NCBI RefSeq assembly: GCF_050624435.1 | Contig: NC_134534.1 | Coordinates: forward strand, 66,487,501 to 66,551,500 | DNA length: 64,000 nucleotides | From: Tenrec ecaudatus | Lineage: Eukaryota; Chordata; Mammalia; Afrosoricida; Tenrecidae | Direction of reading: 5' to 3' | In this document: piece after piece, positions 21,909-33,615 of the stretch | Layout: the number at the start of each line of letters is the position of its first letter | Numbering within the stretch: the first letter of the stretch is position 1 | Program-made: the position numbers and the translations under genes | Notes under the pieces: model-generated | Told to the model about the DNA's origin: nothing | The model's input: only the letters and a program-made list of their open reading frames with translations | Databases searched by the model: none

Positions 21909-24164
21909 GATAAGCCGTTCTCTAATCCTGATACTGTATCCTTCTTCATATAATCCAGCTTCTCTGATTATTCACTCAGCATACACATTGAATAAGTATG
22001 GTGAGAAAATGCGACCCTGACACAAACGGTTCCTGGTTTCAAACCACGCCGTATTCCCTCATTCTGTTCCCATTACTGCTTCTTGATCCACGCAGAGGTT
22101 CTGCATGAGCACAATGAAGTGTTCCGGAATTCCACTTCTTCTCCATGCTATCCATAGTTTGTTATGGTCTACAGAGTCGAGAATGCCATTACATAGTCAA
22201 TTTGAAAACCTCTGTCTTCCTCTGCTTTCAGCCAAGATCTATCTGATATCAGCAATATCTCTTGTTCAACATCCCCTTCTTAATCTGGCCTGAACTTCTG
22301 GCAGCTTCCTGTTAATGTAGTGTGGCAACCACTGTTGTATGATCCTCAGCAAAAATTTATTTTCATACGATAATAATGATATTACACAATTTGAGCATTG
22401 TTTGGGTCTCTCTTCTTTGTAAAGGGTACACATAGGGATTTCTTCCAGTCAGCTTCCAATTAGGTGTCTTTCAAATTTCTTGACATAGATAAGTGAGTGC
22501 TTCCTGTGCTTCATCAGATATTGAAACATTTCGATTGGTATCCCATCACTTCCGAGAGCCCTGTGTAGGCTAACAACTCCAGTGAAGCCTGTGCTTTTTT
22601 GTTCCGTGCCATGGTCTTTTGATCATGTCCTACCTCTTGAAATAGTGAAATATCAACCAGCTCTTTTTGGTACAGTGAATGTGTAGTCTTCTCATCTTCT
22701 TCTGATGCTTCCTGCATCATTCAGTATTTTGCCCATGGAATCTTTCAATATTGAAACTTGAGGCTTGAATTTTTTTTCAGTTTAAGGTATCCTGAATGTG
22801 TTCTTCCTCTAAGTTTTTGCATATTCCATTATAACATTTTCTTTGTTTTCTTGAGCTGCCCTTTAAATTTTTCATTTTAGCTCATTAACCATCAATTTTC
22901 CCATTTGTTGTAATGTTATGTCACAGATCACCAGGTTTTCTATCATAAGTATTAAATGCAGTAAATGTGTCCTTGACAAGCTCTTGAAATTGGGGTGGAC
23001 ACATGGTCATATTTATGCTCTTGTGGGCTTGATTTCATTTTCTTCAGCTTCAACCTGAGCTTACATATGTGCAATTGATGGTCTGTTCCACAGGCTGGTT
23101 TTAGCTGCTGATACAGGACTTCTCCAACTTTTCTTCTCGCAGATATAGTTGATTTGACTTCCATGTGTCCCATCTGGAAAAGTTCGTGCATACAAACCAA
23201 TTTTGTGTTGTTAAAAATATATATTTTCATTGAAGAAATCATTTGTTTGCAAATTTTTATCATGTCACCTTTAGATTTGTTTCTGTTACCTAGGTCATAT
23301 TTTGCAACTACTTTGCTTCCCTATTTGTTTCCTACTTTTGCATTCCAATCACCCAACAGTTTCAATACATCTTGTTTGCATGCTTGATCAATTTCAGACT
23401 GAAGATATTGGCAAAGTTCTTCAATTTCTGCATCATTAGCTTTAGTGGCAGGTGCATATGTTTGAATAATAGTTGTGTTGAATGGATTTTTTTGTAATTA
23501 GACAGATATTATCATATCACAGACAGAATTGTACTAAAAACCCTTTTTGATGATGAATGTAATGTCAATCCTCTTGAATCTGTCATTCCTGGCATAGTAA
23601 ACCACATGATTTTCTGATTCAAAATAGCCATTTCAGCTTACCTAGGATTTTTGTGCATTCCATTTACTTTTTGACAACTTTCAATATTCCTAGATTATTA
23701 CTTCATATCTTCCATGTTCCAGTTATTAATAGATGTTCAAAGCAGTTTCCTCTCATTTTGAATTGTGCTTTATGAGCAAATGACGCTCTTGAAGGCTTTG
23801 CTCCCTCCCCCAGCGCTTACTCTATCGATGCCATCATGTGTGTCTCCACGTTGAGAAGGTAGCTCTTCTGGAGTTGTATTTGCGATGCATTCTGACCTGA
23901 GGGCACGCTGGCTCTGCCTCTGACGATGCTCTGTTGCTACGTTTCGTAAGGTTTTCAGCGTTTGACAGTATTCCAGTGCTATCCATACGGTTTTCAGTGG
24001 CTAATTCCTCTGAAGTCCATTTGTTCTTTGTAATCTGCTCTTAGTCTGGAAGCTCTGTTGGGTGACCCTGCTGTTATCTGAAAATACCAACATCACAGCA
24101 ACACACAAGCCACCACAGTATGACAAACTGACCGACATGTGGTGGGTGGACTGCCATGGGAATG

Positions 24165-24650
24165 AAGAAACCAGTCTTGAAAGAAGTATAACTAGGATAC
24201 TCCTTAGAAGTGAGAAGGATGAGACGTACTCTCACGCACTTTTGACATGTTATCCAAATTCCAAACCCACTGCCACTGAGTAGATGCTGACTCATAGCCA
24301 CCCTGTATGACAGGGTAGCATTTCCTCATGAGTTTCTGAGACCCCACCTTTTTACAGGAGTAGAAAGCCCCCTCTTCCTCCAGAGTAGCGAGTGGTTTGG
24401 AAATGCTGACCTTGCAAATTGTAACCCCGTGCATAACTAGTACGTCATTATGACACGTTTTCAGAAGGGACCAATTGCTGGAGAAAACCATCAAGATTGG
24501 TCAAACAGATGGTCAATGAGAAATAGGAAGAACCTCAATGAGATGGATTGATGCATTCACTGCATCAATGGGGTTAAGCATAGCAATGCGTATGACAATG
24601 TTTGCTCAACTGTACATAAGTGCAAGAGTTGGAAAGAACTAGTGCCACAA
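24165..24650 (+). mobile_element. RTE 3' region, sense, split by an AfroSINE
   Basis: 'gaagaaaccagtcttgaaag' through 'ctcacgcacttttgacatgt' resumes after the SINE as 'gaagggaccaattgctggag' and 'caatgagatggattgatgca'. This is the C-terminal/3' part of the RTE, directly next to the 5' end of the antisense copy. Confidence 0.75.
24255..24450 (-). mobile_element. AfroSINE inserted in RTE
   Basis: It starts 'ccaaattccaaacccactgc' and includes 'tagatgctgactcatagcca'. The flanks 'gacatgttat' and 'gacacgtttt' look like a decayed target duplication. Confidence 0.8.
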
Positions 24651-24654
24651 ACAC

Positions 24655-25185
24655 TTCTGTGTTTATTTGGGGGATGGGATGAGTAGATATTCAAAATAAG
24701 AAATAGTAATGTTGCTGTCAAGGAAAATTACATGGTATTACTTCAGCTGGTCTCCTGCTGGAAATTTTAATTAATTGCTGAAAATAAATTAGATATGTCC
24801 AGTTTGCTTTAGGTCGAAGTCTTCATTAAAGTGAAACTTCTATTTAATAAGAAATAATGATGACTATGGCCTTATTTAAAATACACTGTGATCCATCTTA
24901 GAAAATATACTGATTTTTTTAAAAGCATAAACAAGCAATTTGGGAAAGAACAAAATGTAACAGAACCAGGAACAGTACTAATGGTGCTATTCTCACATTT
25001 TACACTATCTTTCATTCAAGCATTTAGCAATTAGAAACAAGAGACAGCTTATCCTAGGGAATCAGCATTATATAGTGGAAATTTTTATGAAGCTGCCTTC
25101 GGTGCCCAGCAACTTAGTTCTTAACCTTTGGTCACCTCTATTATCACTGTCTTCCCTGTTATTGACATTATCATCCTTTCAATCT
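24655..25185. other. Unique AT-rich sequence
   Basis: Nothing recognised. Confidence 0.4.
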
Positions 25186-25189
25186 TTAT

Positions 25190-25625
25190 TTTTATAATTA
25201 TCAATTAAGTCAAATGTCATCTCAACTGAGATGCTTTTAACCCTACTCTTTCTCTTTCTGTCTCTATGCCTTATCTTTTAATATGTTTATTCTTTTACAT
25301 TGCTGCTACGCAAAAGGTCAGTGGTTTGAACCCATAAGCTGCTCTGTGAGAGAAAGATGAGGCTGTCAACTCCTGTAAAGATTTAGATTTTCAGAAATCA
25401 TCACGTTTCTACCCTGACCAACATGGCTGCTGTGAGTCAGAATTGACTTGAAGGCAGTGACGTTGCATTTCTTTAGTTTTATTTAGCATTATGTTTCCTA
25501 ACAGTGCCACCATTAACAATCCTATTTCACTTTAGTTTTGCAACACATGATGGCAGGGGCTTCATTTTGTTGGCTTCCTCCATATGACCTGAGTGTCTTA
25601 AATACTTGAATGAATGCATATTGTA
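25190..25625 (+). mobile_element. L2 LINE 3' end, sense, split by an AfroSINE
   Basis: 'aagtcaaatgtcatctcaac' matches the L2 block encoding the 'caaatgtcacctcctcagag' type of sequence. After the SINE, 'tgatggcaggggcttcattt' and 'aaatacttgaatgaatgca' match the L2 terminus. It is highly diverged. Confidence 0.5.
25298..25468 (+). mobile_element. AfroSINE, 5'-truncated, sense
   Basis: 'aaggtcagtggtttgaaccc' is the B-box region and 'gctgtgagtcagaattgact' the tail. Confidence 0.8.
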
Positions 25626-25669
25626 TTAACTATTCATTATACCACTTTTTAAAATTTATGTATTTAGCA

Positions 25670-26215
25670 CATGATCTTGGAGTACTGATCATATGTCATG
25701 TATTTACTTGAACGGAGTATAGCAGAAACAAAAGAAGCAAATCCTATCCTCATGAAATACACATGATGGTGGAAGAGAAAGTTAGTGAATATGGCAAAAA
25801 AGTAAATTAGATAGTAGTATATTTCTAGTGAGGAATGCTAAGGAAAAAAACAAAAATAGGAAAGGGGGATAAGAAGTACTAGTAGAGGAGGGAAAATTTT
25901 AGAGTCTGTATTTGAGACAGAATTGTTGGGATGGAAGAGAAAATTACAAGAATTTAGTAGTAATCCAACCAGATGGAATCTAATGTTCAAATGAGTGAGG
26001 CAGGAGAAAATCCTGGAAGGGGTCAGTGTGGTAGGAACATAGTGAAGCTGGAAGAGAACAGCAAGAGATAAGGCAGGGATACGAGAAGATCCTTTCATTT
26101 TGAGTCTGATGGGAAGATATCTGAAGATCCTGAGCAGAGGAATGACAGGACACGATAAAGTTTTAAAAGAGTCACTTTGTTGTATTGAAAATATGTAATG
26201 TAGTAAGAAGTAGGA
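25670..26215 (-). mobile_element. L2-like ancient LINE fragment, antisense
   Basis: The order 'caaatcctatcctcatgaaa', 'aatgctaaggaaaaaaacaa', 'gatgggaagatatctgaaga' and 'gagcagaggaatgacaggac' follows the antisense of an old mammalian LINE that I associate with L2. The family name is uncertain. Confidence 0.45.
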
Positions 26216-26233
26216 AACCAGATAGCTATTTTA

Positions 26234-26303
26234 TTAGGAATCATACTTAGGAATCATACTTAGGAATCATACTTAGGAATCATACTTAGGAATCATACTT
26301 AGG
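26234..26303. repeat. 13-bp minisatellite, five units
   Basis: Five identical tandem copies of 'ttaggaatcatac' (26234-26298) and a partial sixth 'ttagg'. The lack of any mismatch means it is recent or homogenised. Confidence 0.95.
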
Positions 26304-26377
26304 TCACCGGGCTCTGCTTACTGACTCCACAGTCCTACATCAGAGGTTTGTCCTCTCTTTATCTACTTTTGCCCTCT

Positions 26378-26407
26378 TTTAATAAATTATATATATAATT
26401 TATTAAA
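26378..26407. repeat. Perfect 30-bp AT palindrome
   Basis: The arm 'tttaataaattatat' is followed immediately by its reverse complement. It could extrude as a cruciform; no gene or origin can be linked to it. Confidence 0.9.
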
Positions 26408-26439
26408 GCATGCTATTTGATATTTTAGGATTTAAAATA

Positions 26440-28460
26440 AAAATAGAAGTAGAGATGATGCAATATCTGAAGTTGCTACAAAATAATTAAAATGCTCATT
26501 TCTCAATAAAACTTTAGGTACGCAAAAAGCAGGAAAGTATGACCATACACAGGAAAAGAGGAAGCACTAGAAATGAATTTTGAAGGGGGTTATATGTATT
26601 ACTTAACAAAGACTTCAAATCACCCTTTATAAATATGGTCAAAAAATGAAAAAAAAACATGTCAAAGTATTCGAGGAAACTTTGATGACTATGGCTCATT
26701 AAATATAAGCTAAGGTACAAATAACATGAAAGAAATTATTTTTGAAAAGACAAATAGAAAATCAGGAGTTTGGAAACAGAAAAAAATGAAATGAAAAATT
26801 CACTAGACGTAAATGTTAACTGGCAGAAGAAATAGTCAGTGAAATTGAAGATAGAGCCATAGCGATTAAGTCATCTAATGGAAAAAGGTGAAATAAATGA
26901 GAAAACTAAGAGCAGAGCCTTGAAAAATTTTGGAATGCATTCAATCACGTCAACATACATATAATGGGAATCTTAAAAGGAGTAGGAAAATTTACTGAAA
27001 ACTGTTCACATTTTTTAAAAGAAAAAAAATTAACTACACTTCCAAGAAACCAAGAATTTCCAAGTAGGAAAAACAAAATGAGAACCACACCCAGATGCTC
27101 CATAGGGACTATGTTGAAAGTTAAAGACAAAAAGAAAATCTTGAATCAGAATCTAAGAGAAAAACTCATGACACAAGGGAATTCCAATAAGCTGACCAAG
27201 AATATTACAGACAACAAAACCATCTTTCAAAAATGAAGGTGAAATGGGCATTGTCAGCTAAACAGAATCTCAGTGAATTTACTGCTAGCTGATCTGCCTT
27301 GTGGGAGACACTAAAGGAAGTTCTTTAGGCTGAAAGCAAGTGACATGGCAGTAACCAGAATCCATAAGAAAAAAACAAAAGAATTTTACAAAGATAGCTG
27401 TAAAAGAGAAAATAATTGCATATTTTGTTCATTTTTTTCTCTTAACTAATTTTTTTTAAAATTTAATAAAATCTAAATGTGTAATTGTATTGTTTGACTT
27501 ATGATATATCTATATATGCACTATAGTGCACAATAGCATAAGGAAGGTGAATGGAAACAGAATTGTATTAGAATAAGGAAATGACATCTAATCGCAATTA
27601 AATCCAGGAAGCAATAAAGAGAATCAGAAATAGTAAATAAAAAGGTTAACATAAAATTTTACAAATATGTACTTACTCTCTTTTCTTCCATTTACTTATT
27701 TAAAAGAAAAACAGTAAAAATCATAACAGTATATTGTTGTGTTTGTAACATATGTAGATATAATATTGTAGTAGTAATAATAACATGAAAAATGGGGAGG
27801 GAATGGAGTTACACTGAAGAATAGTTTCAGTATTTCACCCAAAGCTAGGCAGAATAAAGCTTAAGTATACTAAAATAGTTAAGATAAACAAACCCCAGAG
27901 TAATTTTTAAGAAAACAACTCCCCAAATAGTTAAATATTACTCACTAAATTATGATTTTATTGTGATATCTATATATTTAGAAAATATTCATTTAATACA
28001 AAAGAAGGCACCAAAGTTGGGGGAAAGGGGTGGACAGGCAAAACCAAATAAACCAACAAAAAGCAAATGGTGCATGTAAATTCAAATATATCAATAAAAC
28101 ATTAACTGTGAATGGATTGAATAATCCAACCAAAATAGGTTGCTGTTGAGTCAACAAGAGAATCACACTGCCATCGAGTTCATTTCAGCTCCTCTCAGCC
28201 CAGGGGACAGAGTAGAACTGCCCCTTTAGATTTAGAGATGATTAAATTGAGAAAAAGGAGGAAGAAAGCATGATTCAATTTTATGCTGCCAATAAAAGGC
28301 ATGATTTAGATAAAAAATGTATATCGGTTGAAAAAAAATAAAAGAACAGAAAAAGATATTCCATGTGACAGCAGCCATAAGATGGTGTTATGAGCACACC
28401 AAAGAGGCTCAAACAAAAAGTGGGAAGGTGTACTGGATAAGGAAGAAATATTTCTCCAAT
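26440..28460 (+). mobile_element. Old L1, ORF1 part to start of ORF2, sense
   Basis: An open piece at 26964-27236 encodes an ORF1-type lysine-rich segment ending 'KLTKNITDNKTIFQK', followed by 'aaaaatgaaggtgaaatggg', the usual end of L1 ORF1. After an AT-rich spacer come 'attaactgtgaatggattga', 'atgctgccaataaaaggcat' and 'gaaaaagatattccatgtga', the start of the ORF2 endonuclease domain. It is heavily decayed and ends near 28460. Confidence 0.65.
28150..28232 (-). mobile_element. AfroSINE fragment
   Basis: 'cactgccatcgagttcattt' and 'gacagagtagaactgcccct' are the antisense tail part; the head is missing. It lies inside the old L1. Confidence 0.7.
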
Positions 28461-28484
28461 CAATCAAAAAGCAGTAAAGAATAC

Positions 28485-28685
28485 AGAAGTGACACTCACT
28501 ACTGTCAAGTTGATTCTCACTGGTAACAACCCTCTATAACAGAGTATTTCATATGATTTCTGAGATTGTAAAACTTCATGGGAGCAGACAGCGTTCTATT
28601 TCTTTTGTGGAGCAGCACAGGGGTTTGAACCTGCAACATTGATGTGAGCTGTCCAATGTTTAACCCATTGTGCCAACAGGGCTCC
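28485..28685 (-). mobile_element. AfroSINE, antisense, near full length
   Basis: 'ctactgtcaagttgattctc', 'cacaggggtttgaacctgca' and the terminal 'attgtgccaacagggctcc' in order. Confidence 0.85.
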
Positions 28686-28689
28686 TTAT

Positions 28690-29080
28690 AAAAAGGAGGA
28701 GGGGTGATACAGTAAAGTAGAGGACATAAGGTCTTGAAGAAGAAAGTAAGGTGAATTCTGAAAAGTGATCATTTGTGTTTACACCAAAAATGAAAAAAAA
28801 CGAGAATTATTTTTGTCTTTGGTGCATTGTAGTTGTTCTTAATTTAGAGTGAGAGGAAGCCAGGAGAAAGAAAAAAAAGCAACTGAGACTTAACTGGTTT
28901 GAAAGAATGAGGGATTCATAAATAAAAAGTATAGATTATTATTCAAATACGTTTGGCCATAAAGCAAAATGTGAAAGAAGTTGGTAGCTACATGAGTGCT
29001 TGAACCTTTTAGAAAAAACAGCAAATATATATTCTTGGTTTTTTTCTGATCAAGGAAGATTTATTGAACATGTACATTTT
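28690..29080. other. Unique A-rich sequence
   Basis: Nothing recognised. It is the pre-insertion flank of the L1 piece that follows. Confidence 0.35.
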
Positions 29081-29465
29081 AAAATTCAAAGAATTGAGGA
29101 TGATGTTCCTGACTAGAGCAGTCAGTCCACAGAGAGAACAACATGGCTGGCCCCACTATGAGACATGATGCCCCTCAGTGACCAAGGGCGATACAGGGGA
29201 CAGCACCGGAGACACAGTGTGGGAATTGCACCTGACCTGATGCCACCACACCGAGGCAAAGCACTGGGGGAGTGCAGTGGAACAGCAAGGGAATGGAGTG
29301 GCAAGGTCCCCAGGGAATGCTGAAAGTGGACTTTGGGGCCAGGGCATGGTGCCCCAACAGACTGAACTGGAAAATACTCTTAAGGGCCAACAAATGATCC
29401 TTGAACTAACCACAAGCTCTTCTTTCTTGAAAAAATAAATGAATAAAAAATAAAATTCAAAGAAT
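29081..29465 (+). mobile_element. L1 3' UTR piece with its own poly(A) and perfect 14-bp duplication
   Basis: The body at 29095-29451 matches the minus strand of 55000-55320 ('cagacacagtgtgggaattg' region). It ends in an A-rich tail at a point that is internal in the longer copy. 'aaaattcaaagaat' occurs at 29081-29094 and 29452-29465 without mismatch. It was therefore inserted as a complete, prematurely ended cDNA. Confidence 0.85.
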
Positions 29466-29719
29466 ACAAAAATATGTGCACAAAATGACATTTCTCCAAA
29501 TTTTAAATACCATGAAAGTAACCATTAAGGATTCAGGTAGATTCCTCCAGCTGTACTATGCGTGTGAGTATAATCATATTAGTATAACTATGATAATCAT
29601 TGAAAACACTGAAATGATCATGTAGGGGAAATGGCTGCTTCCACAACAGTCTAGATTCCTGACAAAGTGTGCTGTAATTCAAATATGCTGAAGACCAAAA
29701 CCCATAGTCACAATACATG

Positions 29720-30040
29720 TGTGTTAGTCTGGACATTAGAGAAACAAATCCACAGAAATTCATGTATAAGAGAGAGTTTTATATAAAAGTTAAGTGCACA
29801 TCAAGAAAACATCCCAACCCAGTGCTGCCCAAGCCCACAAGTCCAACATTAACCCATTAACCCATATGTCCAACACCGATCCACAAAGTCCTCCTCCATC
29901 TCACAAAACACATGCAATGACGCTGACTGAGGCAAGCCGAGTCAGTGAACTTGTAAGCATCTCAGCACTAGCAGGGGTCTCCACACAGGAACTCCAGCAC
30001 CTGTGCTCAGTGAGTGCTGATCTTCTGCCCATACTGTGTC
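29720..30040 (-). mobile_element. MaLR-like LTR, truncated
   Basis: It starts 'tgtgttagtctggacattag', the family end, and runs through 'acatcaagaaaacatcccaa' and 'ctcagcactagcaggggtct'. The other end is missing where L1 sequence begins. Confidence 0.75.
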
Positions 30041-30960
30041 AGAAAGGATCTTTTTAGGGCTGGGTTTCTTTTTATGTACTCTTTGAGTTTTCCCTTTTCT
30101 GGGTGACCCTTACTTCTCCATCTGTCTTAATAAATAATTTGGCTGGATATAGTATTCTTGTATTTATGTTATTTTCCTTCAAATTTTGGAATATTTTATC
30201 CCACTGCCTCCTCTTCTTCATCGTGTCCATTGATAGGTCTGAACATATTCTTATTTGGGTACATTTATAAGTGACTATTTGATTTTCCCTAGGTGCTCTT
30301 ATAGTTTTCTCCTTTTCCTCAGAGTTGGATAATTTAACTATTATGTCCCTTGGTTATTTCTGCTTGGTGACCAATTTGGCTGGTATTATTTTGGCCTCCT
30401 GAATGATTGCCTAATTTTCATTTATTAAGCTGGGGAAATTTTCCTCTATGAATTGCCTTGCTATTTTCACTGTTGACCTCTTTTTTATGTCTTGTTCTGG
30501 TAGTCCAATTATTCTAATATTGTTCCTATTCATAGCATCAGACATAGCCCTCAGGTTTTCTTCAGCTTCTCTGATTGTTTTACTTGACCACCTTTCCTGT
30601 TTGTTGAAGTCTGCCTGGTTATCCTCTAGGTCACTGGTGTGATTCTCTGCCTCCTCATGTCTGTTGACCAAGTCTGTTTATTTCCGCCTAGATTTTGTTA
30701 TTTCATCCCTTAGATCTTGTATTTCCCTTTGGTGTGTTGCCTTCATCTCCTCTATCATTACATCCTTTTTCTGTATTGCTTCCCCCAAATTCTGTATGAC
30801 TTCAACCAGCATTCTGAACATTTCTTTCTGTGGCAGGTCAATATCTGCTTCTTCTATGTATGTTGTTAGGCTCATAGCTTCTTCTGGCATTGTCTTCTGT
30901 TTCTCCTGATTTTTTGTTGAGACTGTTGGGGCTGGTTGCTGTTTATGGATTGTTGTAGAG

Positions 30961-31154
30961 CAGTGGTTCGCAACCTTCTTAATGCCATGGCCCTTTAATA
31001 CAGCTCCTCATGTATTGGTGACCTCCCAACCATAAAATTATTTTCATTGCTACATCATAACTGTAATTTTTCTACTGTTATGAATCAGGCAACCTCCTGT
31101 GAATGGGTCATTCAACCCCCAAAGGGGTCTTGACCAAGAGGTTGAGAACTGCTA
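30961..31154 (+). mobile_element. SPIN-type hAT miniature element
   Basis: It starts 'cagtggttcgcaaccttctt' and ends 'gaggttgagaactgcta', with the same interior as the other two SPIN copies. No clear 8-bp duplication is seen. Confidence 0.8.
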
Positions 31155-31379
31155 TTTCTTTGAGTTACCTTCAGGTAGCTGCATAGGGGATGGTGGGGGA
31201 ATGGGGGGGTCAGGCTACCGCTACCCTAGCCAACCAGTATTACATTATTTGGAATGCGACTTGGATAGTCCTCTCGTGGGATGCTGGTCAGGAGTTTGTG
31301 GGTTCATGAGGATGGCGTTTCACTGACTGATCTCCCAGGAAGCTGTAGTGATGTGTCCTCATGGGGCTTGGGGCACGTT

Positions 31380-31710
31380 GGATGACATGTGGTATTTCCC
31401 TCGACAAGTGCCATGGAGAGTGGGTGGGTATACCCTTCCTGGTTTAGAGCACTGTGGATGGCAGGTAGAATTACCCTAGTCAGAGAGATCACTGTATAGG
31501 TTGGGCAGATGTTCCTGCAGCAGTGTGGAGCAGCACAAATGGTGGGTAGGAGTTTCCCCAGGCACCTGTAGTGCCTTTGGGTATAGACAGGAGTTCCTTC
31601 AGACATTGGAAGGAGAGACCTCCCAGCCGTTTATGGTGTAGTGGAGGACAGGCATGGTTTCCCCAGCTGTGTGTAAAGAAAACGAGCACAGGTGGGAACT
31701 CCCCCAATTG
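31380..31710 (-). repeat. Degenerate tandem blocks in the L1 5' UTR
   Basis: A 'ggtgggtaggagtttcccca'-like block recurs at roughly 31390, 31422, 31459, 31502, 31539, 31585, 31643 and 31692, spaced about 32-58 bases apart, with strong divergence. They may be worn 5' UTR monomers. Confidence 0.4.
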
Positions 31711-32004
31711 GGAAGTCAGTTTCCCTAGACTAAGAGGAGTGACCTTGAGGCAGGTAGTGGCTTGTGAAAGGAACGAGAGGGGAAGAGAAGAAGAGAGAAA
31801 GGAGAAAAGAAAGACAAGAGCAAAAATTCTTTAAAACTGACATAAACACACAAAAGCAAAGACAAAACAAAAAGATAAAATATAAAACAATAAAAAAGAA
31901 AAACAGTCTGCTGAGACTGGTGGGAGACAACATGTAGAAGAGGAAAAAAGAAGAAAAATGGAAAGAGGAAGAAAAGAGAAACATCAGTACTATAGGAATG
32001 AAAT

Positions 32005-32235
32005 TTTATTGCTGTTGCTAGTACCAAGTTCTGAGTTATAGGGGCCCTATGCACAGAAGAATGAAATACCACCCAGCCCTGCAACTTCACCACGATTTTT
32101 CTATATTTGGGTCCATTGATGCAGCCACTGTATCAACCCATCTTGTTGAGGGTCTTCCTCTGTTTTTGTTGTCCTTCTATTTTATCAAGCATGACTTCCT
32201 TTTCCGGAGTCGGGTCTCTCAGATTATATATCCAA
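32005..32235 (-). mobile_element. RTE 3' end, antisense
   Basis: 'tccattgatgcagccactgt', 'aacccatcttgttgagggtc' and 'tatcaagcatgacttccttt' match the other RTE 3' ends. Confidence 0.8.
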
Positions 32236-33615
32236 AGAATGCTAGGTGAAAGAGAAGAGAAAACTAAGCAAATGTTTTTAAAGGAGTGTAGGGTTAGCTG
32301 ACAGTATTATGGAATTTGATTTCTCCTACTTAGTGCTATAAAATAGATATTCACGTGTGATAGAAATGAATATTGGGGCTTATGATGACGGAGAGCTTTA
32401 AAGCTTGAATTTAGCCCATACTTGATTGAATTTGCTGAAAGGGGAATTAGAAATTGACCAGAAGAAACAGGGTTTTGTTTTAAGCCAATGTAAACCAAGA
32501 GAGGCCAGAAAAGCTGAGCCTGATCCAGAACCTTGAGTGTCAGGATATTTGCATTTGAAAAGAACTGAAGACTTTTAAAGGAAAGATCTGCAAGGGAGGC
32601 TAAAGTGCCTCTTTGGCTTTTTGAATTTTGAGCAAGTAGTTTACTTTTAGATGTGCCTAGGCTAAAAAATTCGGTAACCATCAGAGAATATCCTTTCTCA
32701 GAATGAAAGTGAAAGTGGGCCTGTGAGCAGCCTGGTATGCTTGCTAGATGGCCTGTTAGAGTCATGTGTTGAGTGTAAATGGAGGAAACACATCAAGGAA
32801 AAGACAGCTTGAATGTTGCCACTGGCACCATTGACTTGATCCACAGAAATTAGAGATGAAAGAAGAGGAAGCGTTAGCTGGGTTGAAGTTTAAGGGTTGA
32901 AGTTTAAAGAGTTATGCAGGTCCTAAGTAAGCCTATGGGTATGATCTAGCCTGAGGGGCTAGGATTGATGAGACTATTTAAAGAAGCCAGAGAGTCTGAC
33001 TGTAAGGAGATGTGTGTGAACCCTCACTCTTGTTCCTTGTATCCATGTTGACCTACCTCGGTCGGCTCGACCGAATGAAGAGAGAAAGATATTGACTGTG
33101 GGTTGGTGTGGATTACTGCAGATTTGATAGAAGGGTTGTACAAGACAGGACTTTGCTTATTAACAGATACACTCAACGTTCCGGCTGCAATGAAGATTCT
33201 TAGGATCAGAAAACATGCCTGTCTCCTCGAGTACAGGGTTGAGAAGGAAAGGCAATTTAGAAATTTGATATAGAAAATGAGGGGGATACAAAAGCCTGTG
33301 GCTGGCTTACAAGTTTTCATGGGTGTCTCAAATGAGTGGAAACAAGGAGGATCCTCACTAAATCGTTTTCTCTTTCTGATGAATCTGGAGGAAGATGCTG
33401 ATAGGATTATAGGTTTATGGGAGGCAATTGTTATCAAGATGGAAATTGTTAGCCATCATATTTTTCTGTTTTGTTACATAAATAGGGTTAGTGCATTTTC
33501 ATTTGCCCATGTGTTGGTTGTATCATGTTAGAAAAAGTATTGTTTGATTATTGTCATTGGGGATTATGTATGGTTAAAAATATATGCACAGGTTCCAAGT
33601 TGAACAGGAGTGGAC
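32236..33615. other. Unique sequence
   Basis: No repeat or gene is recognised. Long minus-strand frames (152 codons at 32307-32765, 137 codons at 33024-33437) have no recognisable product or domain. Confidence 0.35.

Larger units (their letters stand above)
19777..24162 (-). mobile_element. Nearly complete RTE (BovB-like) LINE, antisense, broken
   Basis: The 3' end is at the left ('gttagctgccctcaagtggt') and the 5' region at the right ('caacacacaagccaccacag' then 'tatgacaaactgacc'). In between, the usual RTE order is seen antisense: the 3' end; the reverse transcriptase region ('cccttcttaatctggcctga' and 'gatctatctgatatcagcaa'); and the endonuclease region, including 'cattccaatcacccaacagt' and 'tatgtttgaataatagttgt'. 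Two insertions interrupt it, at 20273-20834 and about 21119-21908. Without them it is about 3.0 kb. Stops and frameshifts are frequent, so no product is expected. Confidence 0.85.
30050..32000 (-). mobile_element. L1 5' half: 5' UTR and ORF1, antisense
   Basis: Two adjacent minus-strand frames encode ORF1 parts. 30678-30890 is a heptad-rich coiled coil ('GEAIQKKDVMIEEMKATHQR'). 30411-30671 holds the RNA-recognition start 'NNIRIIGLPEQDIKK' and 'FIEENFPSLINEN', both typical of L1 ORF1p. The 5' UTR runs to about 32000 and is purine-rich on the plus strand at its end. A SPIN copy sits in the 5' UTR. A TAA stop between the pieces and lost reading frame further left make it inactive. Confidence 0.75.

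Noticed and set aside
26234-26303. Interstitial telomere repeat, suggested by 'ttagg'
   Set aside because: The repeated unit is 13 bp and lacks consecutive TTAGGG hexamers.
26234-26303. CRISPR-like array
   Set aside because: Units are contiguous without spacers and the DNA is mammalian.
31725-32093. Phenylalanine- and leucine-rich minus-strand frame resembling membrane segments
   Set aside because: It is the complement of a purine-rich tract in the L1 5' UTR; the hydrophobicity is a by-product of the base composition.
32307-32765. 152-codon minus-strand frame
   Set aside because: No recognisable domain, start context or neighbouring exon; it can arise by chance in 64 kb read in six frames.
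33024-33437. 137-codon minus-strand frame, first suspected to be a nuclear copy of a mitochondrial gene
   Set aside because: The composition near 33370-33530 looked mitochondrial, but I could not match it to any mitochondrial gene in order, so I make no call.
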